From Paracoccaceae bacterium (GTDB taxonomy: Bacteria > Pseudomonadota > Alphaproteobacteria > Rhodobacterales > Rhodobacteraceae): DNA of 7,704 bases. The DNA lies in the NCBI GenBank assembly GCA_024644285.1, contig JAHELH010000113.1:1-7704 (forward strand). The letters run 5' to 3'. The notes beneath the pieces were generated by a model. That model worked only from the letters and a program-made list of their open reading frames with translations. It was not told the origin of the DNA and did not search any database. The position numbers and the translations under genes are program-made. Every line of letters starts with the position of its first letter. Position 1 is the stretch's first letter. This document shows positions 1 to 5,681 of this stretch, in pieces.

Positions 1-116
1 TTGTCGTGGAAGTACAGCACCGCGCCGAACAGCATGATGAAGCCCGAGACCGCGCCCGCGAAGGGCCAGATCGAAGGCTGCAGGATGTGGTAGTCGTGGT
101 TCTTTTCGTGCGCCAT
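1..116 (-). CDS. ctaE: Cytochrome c oxidase subunit III, N-terminal part (truncated by window edge)
   Basis: This is the start of subunit III of the aa3-type cytochrome c oxidase, a core inner-membrane subunit without redox centres that supports proton uptake and stability of subunit I. Only the first 38 codons lie in the window. The protein begins MAHEKNHDYHILQPSIWPF and enters a first hydrophobic segment (about residues 18-35), which matches the conserved N-terminus of Paracoccus/Rhodobacter subunit III. The ATG at 116 is preceded by an AGGGA about ten bases upstream. It is the last visible gene of the ctaC-ctaB-coxF-ctaG-ctaE cluster, 26 bp after ctaG, and is presumably cotranscribed with it. 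The identification is inferred from a short but characteristic N-terminus plus gene order. Confidence 0.9.
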   Translation of the reverse strand, partial: MAHEKNHDYHILQPSIWPFAGAVSGFIMLFGAVLYFHD

Positions 117-142
117 GGAGCGATCCCTTTTTTGCGGGAATG

Positions 143-718
143 TTAGTTGAGACCCACCGAGGTGCCAAGCGGCAAAGCCGCCTGTTCCTCGGGCAGATCG
201 GTTTCATAGAAGGTATAGGACAGCGTGATGCGGTGGACGTATTTCGCGTCGCGGTCGGTGGCGATGTCCGGATCGACGTAGAAGCTGACCGGCATCAGCA
301 CGGTCTCGCCGGGCTGCAGCACCTGCATCTCGAAGCAGAAGCAGTCGATCTTGGTGAAGAAGCCGCCGGCCTCGAACGGCGCCACGTTATAGCTGGCGGT
401 GCCGGCGACCGGCCGGTCCGTGGGGTTGTGCGCCTCGTAGAAGGCGAGGCCGGTCTCGCCGAGCCTGATTTCGATCTCGCGCTGTGCGGGGCGGAATGTC
501 CACGGCATTTCGCGGTCGAGCGAGGCGTCGAAGCGCACCTTGATCGTCTGGTCGAGGATCACGTCCGATCCGGTCTCGGCCACGCCCGTCGCGCCGCCGA
601 AGCCGGTGACCCGGCAGAACCAGTCGTAGAACGGCACCGAGGCCCAGGCCAGCGCGCCCATCACCAGCACAACGCCCACGGTCAGGGCGGCGGTGCGCTG
701 CGGACCCTGCAGTCTCAT
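143..718 (-). CDS. ctaG: Cytochrome c oxidase assembly protein CtaG (Cox11 family)
   Basis: A 191-aa Cox11/CtaG copper chaperone, which delivers copper to the CuB site of oxidase subunit I. It has a short cytoplasmic N-terminus, one membrane anchor (about residues 10-28) and a periplasmic copper-binding domain. Visible family marks are the VPFYDWFCRVTGFGG segment just after the anchor (Cys35), the KIDCFCFE copper motif with Cys126 and Cys128, and the C-terminal ITLSYTFYE segment. Length is typical. The frame stays open upstream, but the ATG at 718 is chosen because the conserved protein begins there and because it overlaps the stop of the preceding small gene as ATGA, implying translational coupling. 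It sits between the CoxF-like gene and ctaE, as in Paracoccus. All three cysteines expected for function are present. Confidence 0.96.
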   Translation of the reverse strand: MRLQGPQRTAALTVGVVLVMGALAWASVPFYDWFCRVTGFGGATGVAETGSDVILDQTIKVRFDASLDREMPWTFRPAQREIEIRLGETGLAFYEAHNPTDRPVAGTASYNVAPFEAGGFFTKIDCFCFEMQVLQPGETVLMPVSFYVDPDIATDRDAKYVHRITLSYTFYETDLPEEQAALPLGTSVGLN

Positions 719-900
719 TGCGCCGTCTCGATCATCTCGGGCCGCACCACGTGGTCGAAGCCCTGGGTCGCGCCAAGGCTCTTGATCTTGACCACGCTCA
801 GCCCGAACATAAGCACCACGAAGGCCGCCAGCACCAGGCCGACGCCGACATTGCGGCTGAGCCGCCGCCGGTGAATCTCGTGCTCGGCCTTGATTGCCAT
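715..900 (-). CDS. coxF: Small CoxF-like membrane protein of the oxidase operon
   Basis: A 61-aa protein with a basic N-terminus (MAIKAEHEIHRRRLSRN), one hydrophobic helix at about residues 17-39, and a short tail outside the membrane. This predicts a single-pass inner-membrane protein with N-in topology. Position and size correspond to the small unassigned ORF between ctaB and ctaG in the Paracoccus COII-ORF1-ORF2-ORF3-COIII operon; related small genes in Rhodobacteraceae are annotated CoxF. The biochemical role is not established; a part in oxidase assembly is inferred from the operon only. Its ATG at 900 shares one base with the ctaB stop (TGATG), and its own stop overlaps the ctaG start (ATGA). 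Such tight packing argues that it is a real translated gene. Confidence 0.85.
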   Translation of the reverse strand: MAIKAEHEIHRRRLSRNVGVGLVLAAFVVLMFGLSVVKIKSLGATQGFDHVVRPEMIETAQ

Positions 901-1832
901 CACCACAGCCCCGGCACGTAGGCGCGCAGCACGGCATCCGCCAAGAGCGCCGAGAAATGCGCGAAGAGATAGTAGAGCGAGACGCGGAAGAGCCGCTTTT
1001 CGGCGCGGTAGCCATCGGCCTCGGCCGCGGTCTCGTCGCGGCGCCAGACCGTGACGGCGCCGCTCAGGAACAGCGCGTTCATCACCAGCGCGGTGGCCAG
1101 ATAGACCGGCCCGCCGATCCCGGTCAGCCCGAGGCCCAGCGCCACCGGTACCAGCAGAACGGTATAGGCCAGGATGTGGTTGCGGGTGACGCGGCGGCCG
1201 TGGGTCACGGTCAGCATCGGCACGCCGGCGGCATCGTAATCGCCGCGCATGAACAGCGCCAGCGCCCAGAAATGTGGCGGCGTCCACATGAAGATCAGCG
1301 CGAACATCAGCACCGCCTCGACCGAGACGCCGCCGGTCGCCACCGCCCAGCCGATCACCGGCGGGAAGGCGCCCGCGGCGCCGCCGATCACGATGTTCTG
1401 CGGCGTCCAGCGCTTCAGCCACATCGAATAGACAACGGCGTAGAAGAAAATGGTGAAGGCCAGAAGCCCCGCCGCCAGCAAATTCGCCGCCAGCGCCAGC
1501 AGCGTCACCGACAGGCCCGAAAGCGCCACGCCGATGGCCAGCGCCTCGTCCGGCGCGACGCGGCCCGCGGGGATCGGCCGGCGCGACGTGCGCCGCATCA
1601 CCGCGTCGATATCGGCGTCCCACCACATGTTCAGCGCGCCCGACGCGCCCGCGCCAACCGCGATGAAGACGATCGACGACAGCGCCACCACCGGATGCAC
1701 CGCGACCGGCGCCACCAGCAGCCCCACCAGCGCGGTGAAGACCACCAGCGACATCACGCGCGGCTTCAGCAGGGCGACATAGTCGCCAAAGCCCGCTTCG
1801 CGCTCGAAGGTTGTGACGTTGGTGTCGGTCAT
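900..1832 (-). CDS. ctaB: Protoheme IX farnesyltransferase (heme O synthase)
   Basis: A 310-aa UbiA-superfamily polytopic enzyme that adds a farnesyl group to protoheme IX to give heme O, the precursor of the heme A used by aa3 oxidase. The diagnostic prenyl-diphosphate/Mg binding motif NxxxDxxxD is present as Asn68-Asp72-Asp76, followed by MRRTSRRPIPAGR at residues 79-91. The second conserved loop MWTPPHFWALA at about 182-192 is also clear, and the rest is a series of hydrophobic helices. Length matches the family. The ATG at 1832 has a GAAGGA Shine-Dalgarno (1838-1843) five bases upstream, which lies inside a small hairpin. It follows ctaC after an 81-bp gap rich in dyad symmetry and is translationally coupled to the next small gene. 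Confidence 0.97.
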   Translation of the reverse strand: MTDTNVTTFEREAGFGDYVALLKPRVMSLVVFTALVGLLVAPVAVHPVVALSSIVFIAVGAGASGALNMWWDADIDAVMRRTSRRPIPAGRVAPDEALAIGVALSGLSVTLLALAANLLAAGLLAFTIFFYAVVYSMWLKRWTPQNIVIGGAAGAFPPVIGWAVATGGVSVEAVLMFALIFMWTPPHFWALALFMRGDYDAAGVPMLTVTHGRRVTRNHILAYTVLLVPVALGLGLTGIGGPVYLATALVMNALFLSGAVTVWRRDETAAEADGYRAEKRLFRVSLYYLFAHFSALLADAVLRAYVPGLW

Positions 1833-1835
1833 CTG

Positions 1836-1849
1836 GTTCCTTCAGGAAC
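1836..1849 (-). promoter_or_regulatory. Hairpin sequestering the ctaB Shine-Dalgarno
   Basis: On the transcript strand GTTCCTGAAGGAAC forms a perfect 5-bp stem (GTTCC/GGAAC) with a UGAA loop. The ctaB Shine-Dalgarno GAAGGA (1838-1843) is half in the loop and half in the stem, and the ATG follows three bases after the stem. The pairing is seen directly; an effect on ctaB translation is inference. Confidence 0.5.
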
Positions 1850-1906
1850 GGTGCGTGCAGGCACGCCCCTACGGAAAGGCGGTAGGGTGCGCGATCTCAC
1901 GCACCC
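1850..1906. repeat. Nested palindromic element in the ctaC-ctaB gap (REP-like)
   Basis: Several overlapping dyads lie here. Outer arms GGTGCGTG (1850-1857) and CACGCACC (1898-1905) are exact complements. The inner pair CCCTAC (1867-1872) and GTAGGG (1882-1887) also pairs exactly. Local alternatives are GCGTGC/GCACGC (1853-1866) and GGGTGCG/CGCACCC (1885-1906) with an eight-base loop. The last of these lies just past the ctaC stop on the transcript and could protect the ctaC 3' end or attenuate readthrough into ctaB. The GGTGCGTG...CCCTACG style resembles dispersed intergenic palindromes, but copy number cannot be judged from one window. Confidence 0.6.
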
Positions 1907-1913
1907 GCCCGGA

Positions 1914-2780
1914 TCAATCGGCCGAAGCCACCTCGACATCCGCCTGCCGCTTGTCGATGGCAAATTCCTGCGCCGGACCGGCGAGCCAGGCGTCGTATTC
2001 CTCCTGCGTCACCGCCTTCACGGTGATCGGCATGTAGGCGTGATCCTTGCCGCAGAGCTCGGAGCACTGGCCGAAATAGATGCCCTCCATGCCCGGCTCG
2101 ACCTCGAACCACAGCTCGGCCAGACGGCCCGGAACGGCGTCCTGCTTGACGCCGAAAGAGGGGATCGTCCAGGCATGGATCACGTCGGCGCCGGTGACCT
2201 GCACGACGATGGTCTTGCCGGTCGGGATCACCACGGCGGTGTCGGTGGCCAGCAGGTACTCGTCCTCGGCATAGCCGTTGGCGGCCAGTTCGTCGCGGGC
2301 CAGCAGGTAGCTTTCGAAGGCCAGCCCCTCATCGGGGTACTCGTAGCCCCAGTACCACTGGTAGCCGATCGCCTTGATCGTCAGGTCGCCCTCGGGGATT
2401 TCCTGCTGGTTGAACAGCACCGGCAGCGAGAACGCGCCGATGAACACCAGGATCACGATCGGCCCGATCGTCCAGGCGACCTCGAGCGGCGAGTTGTGGG
2501 TGAAGCTGGCCGGGTTCGGGTTGGACCGGCGGTTGTAGCGGATGCCGATGATCACCAGCAGCAGCACCACGAACAGGACGATGGCGCCGATGATCCAGTT
2601 CACCATGCCGTCGAGCCACTGGATATCGGCCGCCAGCGTGGTGGCCGGGGTCTGGAAATCGATGCCCGCGGGCGCCGGCTTGCCGATGGCCTTCAGCCCG
2701 TCCTGCGCCAAGGCGGCGCCGGTCATCAACGTCGTCATGGTCGCGGCCGCAAGGCCTGCCGTCATCGCTTTCAGTCGCAT
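1914..2780 (-). CDS. ctaC: Cytochrome c oxidase subunit II (CuA subunit)
   Basis: A 288-aa subunit II of aa3-type cytochrome c oxidase, which accepts electrons from cytochrome c at the binuclear CuA centre and passes them to heme a in subunit I. A signal peptide covers residues 1-25 (MRLKAM... ending GAALA, with Gln26 likely first in the mature chain). Two membrane helices follow at about 62-82 and 103-123, then a periplasmic cupredoxin domain. CuA ligands are all present: His202 (ADVIHAW), and Cys239, Glu241, Cys243, His247 and Met250 in CSELCGKDHAYM. The aromatic YQWYWGYEY segment (140-148) is intact. The ATG at 2780 is chosen over an in-frame one at 2828 because it starts the signal peptide and has AGGAT upstream. 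It is the first gene of the oxidase cluster and diverges from tldD. Confidence 0.97.
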   Translation of the reverse strand: MRLKAMTAGLAAATMTTLMTGAALAQDGLKAIGKPAPAGIDFQTPATTLAADIQWLDGMVNWIIGAIVLFVVLLLVIIGIRYNRRSNPNPASFTHNSPLEVAWTIGPIVILVFIGAFSLPVLFNQQEIPEGDLTIKAIGYQWYWGYEYPDEGLAFESYLLARDELAANGYAEDEYLLATDTAVVIPTGKTIVVQVTGADVIHAWTIPSFGVKQDAVPGRLAELWFEVEPGMEGIYFGQCSELCGKDHAYMPITVKAVTQEEYDAWLAGPAQEFAIDKRQADVEVASAD

Positions 2781-2827
2781 GCTCACATCCTGTTCGATCC
2801 TGCGGTTTTCACCGCCGCGCTTCGCCA

Positions 2828-2845
2828 CGCCCCGAATGCGGGGCG
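2828..2845 (-). other. Hairpin in the ctaC 5' untranslated region
   Basis: CGCCCCG (2828-2834) and CGGGGCG (2839-2845) are perfect complements around a four-base loop, giving a very stable 7-bp stem. It lies 48 bases upstream of the ctaC ATG, inside the expected leader. It could stabilise the mRNA 5' end or act in regulation; no riboswitch class is recognised. Confidence 0.45.
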
Positions 2846-2873
2846 GAATCCCGTTGTGTCCTGCAGTTTTGAA

Positions 2874-2902
2874 ACCATATTAGGTCTTGAGCCACAAGCC
2901 AA
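2874..2902 (-). promoter_or_regulatory. Candidate promoter for the ctaC operon
   Basis: On the minus strand a TTGGCT -35-like hexamer (2897-2902) and a TATGGT -10-like hexamer (2874-2879) are separated by 17 bp; each matches the sigma70 consensus at four of six positions. The surrounding AT-rich patch (about 2865-2885) stands out in GC-rich DNA and lies in the 180-bp gap between divergent ctaC and tldD, so it probably also holds the tldD promoter. Prediction by eye only. Confidence 0.35.
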
Positions 2903-2960
2903 TCCATTGCGGCATTGCGCCGCTTTCACGAATTCCGCCCCCAATCCCAGGATGCCCGCC

Positions 2961-4379
2961 ATGCCAGATGCCCCGTTCCGACCGTTCGAAACAGCTCTGG
3001 ACCCCGACGCCGCGCTGGCGGAGCTGCGCCGCGCCACCGCGGGCGCCGATGACGGCGAGCTGTTCCTCGAGCGCCGCCGGTCCGAGGTGATCTCGTTCGA
3101 CGACGGCCGGATCAAGACCGCCAGCTACGACGCCTCCGAGGGTTTCGGGCTGCGCGCGGTCAACGGCGAGACGGCGGGCTACGCCCATTCCAGCGAGATC
3201 TCCGAGGCCGCGCTGAAGCGCGCGGTCGAGACGGCGCGGCTGGCCGTTGGCGCGGGCGGCGGCAGGCCGGCCCCCGCCCCTCGGCCGACCAATGCCAGGC
3301 TCTACACCGACGAAAGCCCGCTGGACGGTATCGCCTTTCCGGTCAAGGTCGAGACGCTGCGCGAGATCGACGCCTTCGCGCGCGGTCTGGACCCCCGCGT
3401 GGTGCAGGTCAGCGCGACGCTGGCCGCCTCGATGCAGGAGGTCGAGATCCTGCGCCCCGAGGGCACGCGGGTCACGGATGCCCGTCCGATGACCCGGCTG
3501 AATGTCAGCGTCATCGTCGAGGAGAACGGCCGCCGCGAGACCGGCGGCATGGGCGGAGGCGGGCGCACCCTGATGGACGGGCTGGTCGATCCCGCGCATT
3601 GGCAGGACACCACGCGCGAGGCGCTGCGGATCGCGCTGATCAACCTGCAGGCGGTGCCGGCGCCCGCCGGCGTGATGGACGTGGCGCTGGGCGCCGGCTG
3701 GCCCGGTATCCTGCTGCACGAGGCCATCGGCCACGGGCTTGAGGGAGATTTCAACCGCAAGGGCACCTCGGCCTTTGCCGGGCTGATGGGTCAGCAGGTC
3801 GCCGCGAAGGGCGTGACGGTGCTGGACGACGGCACGATCCCGGACCGCCGCGGCTCGATCACCGTCGACGACGAGGGCACGCCGTCGGGCAAGACCGTGC
3901 TGATCGAGGACGGCGTCCTGGTGGGCTACATGCAGGACCGGCAGAATGCCCGGCTGATGGGGGTGGCGCCCACCGGCAACGGCCGGCGGCAAAGCTACGC
4001 CCACATCCCGATGCCGCGGATGACCAACACCTACATGCTGGGCGGGCAGGCCGACCCGCGCGACATCGTGGCGAGCCTGAAGGACGGCATCTATGCGGTG
4101 GGCTTCGGCGGCGGCCAGGTCGACATCACCAACGGCAAGTTCGTGTTCTCCTGCACCGAGGCCTACCGGGTGCAGGACGGCCGCATCGGCGCGCCGGTCA
4201 AGGGCGCGACGCTGATCGGCGACGGGCCCACGGCGCTGAAGCAGATCCGGGCCATCGGCAACGACATGAAGCTCGACCCCGGCATCGGCAATTGCGGCAA
4301 GGCGGGCCAGTGGGTGCCGGTCGGCGTCGGCCAGCCGACGCTGCTGATGGGCGGGCTGACGGTGGGTGGGTCGGCGTGA
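2961..4379 (+). CDS. tldD: Metalloprotease TldD (TldD/PmbA family)
   Basis: A 472-aa TldD, which with TldE/PmbA forms a heterodimeric cytoplasmic zinc protease that degrades unfolded peptides and, in some bacteria, matures peptides such as microcin B17. The zinc motif HExxxH is present as His253-Glu254-His258 in LLHEAIGHGLEGDF, and the third-ligand cysteine appears as Cys398 in FVFSCTEAYRV. The N-terminal domain (about 1-190) and C-terminal barrel match the family, and length is typical. Two in-frame ATGs exist, at 2952 and 2961; the second is preferred because AGGA at 2949-2952 lies eight bases before it. The stop overlaps the GTG start of the acetyltransferase gene. Its last 55 bp are repeated downstream of that gene. 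Divergence from the ctaC cluster is, as I recall, common in Rhodobacteraceae. Confidence 0.96.
   Translation: MPDAPFRPFETALDPDAALAELRRATAGADDGELFLERRRSEVISFDDGRIKTASYDASEGFGLRAVNGETAGYAHSSEISEAALKRAVETARLAVGAGGGRPAPAPRPTNARLYTDESPLDGIAFPVKVETLREIDAFARGLDPRVVQVSATLAASMQEVEILRPEGTRVTDARPMTRLNVSVIVEENGRRETGGMGGGGRTLMDGLVDPAHWQDTTREALRIALINLQAVPAPAGVMDVALGAGWPGILLHEAIGHGLEGDFNRKGTSAFAGLMGQQVAAKGVTVLDDGTIPDRRGSITVDDEGTPSGKTVLIEDGVLVGYMQDRQNARLMGVAPTGNGRRQSYAHIPMPRMTNTYMLGGQADPRDIVASLKDGIYAVGFGGGQVDITNGKFVFSCTEAYRVQDGRIGAPVKGATLIGDGPTALKQIRAIGNDMKLDPGIGNCGKAGQWVPVGVGQPTLLMGGLTVGGSA
4321..4375 (+). repeat. Direct repeat copy 1 (3' end of tldD)
   Basis: The final 55 coding bases of tldD before its last codons match 4889-4943 at 52 of 55 positions (constant offset 568 bp, no gaps). 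Similarity ends on both sides. The copy encodes VGVGQPTLLMGGLTVGGS in the tldD frame, and the two copies flank the acetyltransferase gene. Confidence 0.9.
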
Positions 4380-4867
4380 CGGATTGGCCGGCGCGGCTGG
4401 CCGAGGTTGCGGAATTCCCCGCCATTGCAAAGGTCTGGCACGATGCCTGGCACGAGGCACATGCGGGGCATGTGCCGGCGGCGCTGACCCGGCAGCGGAC
4501 CTTCGAGAGCTTCCTCGATCGGCTGCATGGGTTCGGCGACCGGCTGCGGGTGGCCGGGCCCGGAAGCGCGCCGCTAGGGATGTGTGTGATCCGCGAGGAC
4601 GAGATGCAGCAGCTTTTCGTCTCGCCCGCCGCGCGGGGCAGCGGGCTGGCGGCCCGGCTGCTGTGCGATGCCGAGGTGCGTCTGACGGAGGGCGGCGTGA
4701 CCGAGGCCTGGCTGGACGTGGTCGCGCAGAATGTCCGGGCCCGGCAATTCTACGCGCGCCATGGCTGGCGGGACCGGGGCATTGAGACGGTGACGCTGGA
4801 CGCAGAGGGCGGCGGCTTCGATCTGCGCGCCGTGGTGATGGTAAAGCGGTTGCGGCGGGTCGGCTGA
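4376..4867 (+). CDS. GNAT family N-acetyltransferase
   Basis: A 163-aa acetyltransferase of the GCN5-related family that uses acetyl-CoA to acetylate an unidentified substrate. The acetyl-CoA pyrophosphate loop is visible as ARGSGLAARLL (residues 86-96, R-G-S-G-L-A), preceded by the beta strand EMQQLFVSP. The late motif NVRARQFYARHGW (119-131) is the typical motif B region. The first 50 residues are helical and carry the substrate side. GTG at 4376 is taken as the start because it overlaps the tldD stop as GTGA and gives a full-size GNAT protein; upstream G-rich bases give only a weak Shine-Dalgarno, which suits translational coupling. The gene lies between two near-identical copies of the tldD 3' end, suggesting acquisition or duplication. 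Substrate cannot be predicted. Confidence 0.88.
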   Translation: MTDWPARLAEVAEFPAIAKVWHDAWHEAHAGHVPAALTRQRTFESFLDRLHGFGDRLRVAGPGSAPLGMCVIREDEMQQLFVSPAARGSGLAARLLCDAEVRLTEGGVTEAWLDVVAQNVRARQFYARHGWRDRGIETVTLDAEGGGFDLRAVVMVKRLRRVG

Positions 4868-4888
4868 CCGCGTGCAGCAGCACGTGAT

Positions 4889-4943
4889 TCGGCGTCGGCC
4901 AGCCGACGCTACTGATGGGCGGGCTGACGGTGGGCGGCTCGGC
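4889..4943 (+). pseudogene. Remnant copy of the tldD 3' end (direct repeat copy 2)
   Basis: This stretch, 21 bp after the acetyltransferase stop, repeats 4321-4375 with three substitutions at 4911, 4935 and 4938. Each falls at a third codon position and is silent, so both copies encode GVGQPTLLMGGLTVGGS. After 4943 the similarity ends, the tldD stop is not reproduced and the frame runs on without meaning. It has no start or upstream tldD sequence, so it is a non-functional remnant. It may be the original or a donor tldD 3' end displaced by insertion of the acetyltransferase gene. Confidence 0.8.
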
Positions 4944-4970
4944 CGGCCGACGGCGGGGCCTGCCTTCCGC

Positions 4971-4991
4971 GCCCGATGCCGCGCATCGGGA
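4971..4991 (+). terminator. Strong hairpin after the tldD remnant, possible terminator
   Basis: CCCGATGC (4972-4979) and GCATCGGG (4983-4990) form a perfect 8-bp stem with a three-base loop. No T run follows, so intrinsic termination is uncertain. Its place 28 bp past the tldD-end remnant makes it a candidate for the ancestral tldD terminator, now also ending the acetyltransferase transcript. Confidence 0.4.
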
Positions 4992-5081
4992 AATCGACAG
5001 GCGGGAATTGTGCCAGATCAAGGCCGATCGCTCTTGCCCGCGGTATGAGTGGGTATCTTTCCTGGAAGAAAGGTGGACGCC

Positions 5082-5450
5082 ATGCGTGTCTACATATCGT
5101 TGTTGGCCTGCGCACTCGTCGTGTGGGCGTTCTGCGGCGCGATCATGGGCATCGGCCGGGCGGTGACGTCGCTGGAGGCCACCCTGATGCTTCATCTTGT
5201 CGGCGCGCCGCTGGGGGCCGGCGTGATGGCCTGGGTCTTTCACCGTTTCGTCGGCGGGGTGTCGCCGGTGGGCGTGGCGGGGACGTTCGTCGGGGTTTCG
5301 CTTTTCCTGGATCTGGCGCTTGTCGCCCCGGTCTTCGAGCGCAGCTTCGAGATGTTCGCCAGCGTGATCGGTCTGTGGCTGCCGCAGGCGCTGATCTTCC
5401 TGGCGGCGTGGCTCGTGGGTCGCGCGGCGCAGCGTCCGGCACCGGTCTGA
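5082..5450 (+). CDS. Uncharacterised four-helix membrane protein
   Basis: A 122-aa hydrophobic protein with four predicted membrane helices at about residues 5-25, 34-54, 62-84 and 92-114, short loops, and a short basic C-terminus (GRAAQRPAPV). I do not recognise a named family. The most conserved-looking part is LDLALVAPVFERSFEMFASVIGLWLPQ (77-102), where charged residues sit between helices 3 and 4; small bacterial membrane proteins of unknown function carry similar segments. The ATG at 5082 is chosen because AGGTGG (5071-5076) lies five bases upstream; an in-frame ATG at 5049 would add 11 poorly fitting residues. It stands alone, with 200-bp scale gaps on both sides, so the neighbours give no functional clue. 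Hydrophobic pattern and GC-biased codons support real coding. Confidence 0.75.
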   Translation: MRVYISLLACALVVWAFCGAIMGIGRAVTSLEATLMLHLVGAPLGAGVMAWVFHRFVGGVSPVGVAGTFVGVSLFLDLALVAPVFERSFEMFASVIGLWLPQALIFLAAWLVGRAAQRPAPV

Positions 5451-5540
5451 GCCGCCGGCGACAGTGATTCGCGCCGCTTGGCAGGCGCGCTGCGCATTAC
5501 ACGATGGCCGGTGCCGATTCTCGGCCGCGAGCGACCGGCC

Positions 5541-5554
5541 GCCGCAATTGCGGC
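5541..5554. other. Perfect 14-bp palindrome GCCGCAATTGCGGC
   Basis: A perfect dyad with no spacer lies 91 bp after the membrane protein gene and about 130 bp before dprA. It could be an operator-like site for a dimeric regulator or part of a transcript end. No T run follows. No known operator is recognised. Confidence 0.3.
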
Positions 5555-5577
5555 ATTTCGGCGGCAAGGATTTTCCC

Positions 5578-5639
5578 TTAATTCACAGGCTATTATGGGT
5601 TAATCGTCATATTTTCGCCACGATTCACCAAGCCTTAAC
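5578..5639 (+). promoter_or_regulatory. dprA promoter region with a near-consensus CtrA box
   Basis: An AT-rich stretch with three TTAA half sites (5578-5581, 5600-5603, 5635-5638). TTCA at 5624-5627, seven bases, then TTAAC at 5635-5639 matches the alphaproteobacterial CtrA consensus TTAA-N7-TTAAC at eight of nine positions and lies 42 bp before the dprA ATG. A GATTC (GANTC, CcrM-type methylation site) overlaps the first half. A TATTAT at 5591-5596 could serve as a -10 but lacks a good -35. CtrA binding is inferred; regulation of dprA by CtrA is known from Rhodobacter capsulatus. Confidence 0.5.
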
Positions 5640-5681
5640 GCCCGCTCGGCCATCTTCATCCGGCAAGACGACGGAGCCAGA

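Noticed and set aside
719..1015. N-terminal extension of ctaG up to 1015
   Set aside because: The extra residues are out-of-frame readings of coxF and ctaB; the conserved protein begins at 718 with an ATGA overlap.
2781..2828. Sixteen-residue extension of CtaC from an ATG at 2828
   Set aside because: It would bury the clear signal peptide that starts at 2780, and the ribosome site fits the later ATG.
894..2960. Very long open frame on the plus strand opposite ctaB and ctaC, running in frame into tldD
   Set aside because: Its translation is Arg/His/Gln-rich low-complexity sequence typical of the antisense of GC-rich genes, while the minus strand encodes clear CtaB and CtaC. Only the part from 2961 is real TldD.
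4915..5166. Possible 83-aa gene starting in the tldD remnant
   Set aside because: Its start is simply the repeated tldD end, it has no suitable ribosome site, and it overlaps the better supported membrane protein gene.
4288..5555. 12-bp match GCAATTGCGGCA at 4288-4299 (inside tldD) and 5544-5555, considered as a further tldD remnant
   Set aside because: Sequence on both sides differs, the motif is half palindromic, and a match this short can arise by chance.
2880..5567. Long minus-strand open frame opposite tldD and the acetyltransferase
   Set aside because: Pro/Arg/Ala/His-rich translation without domain features; a codon-bias shadow of tldD, GNAT and the membrane protein gene.
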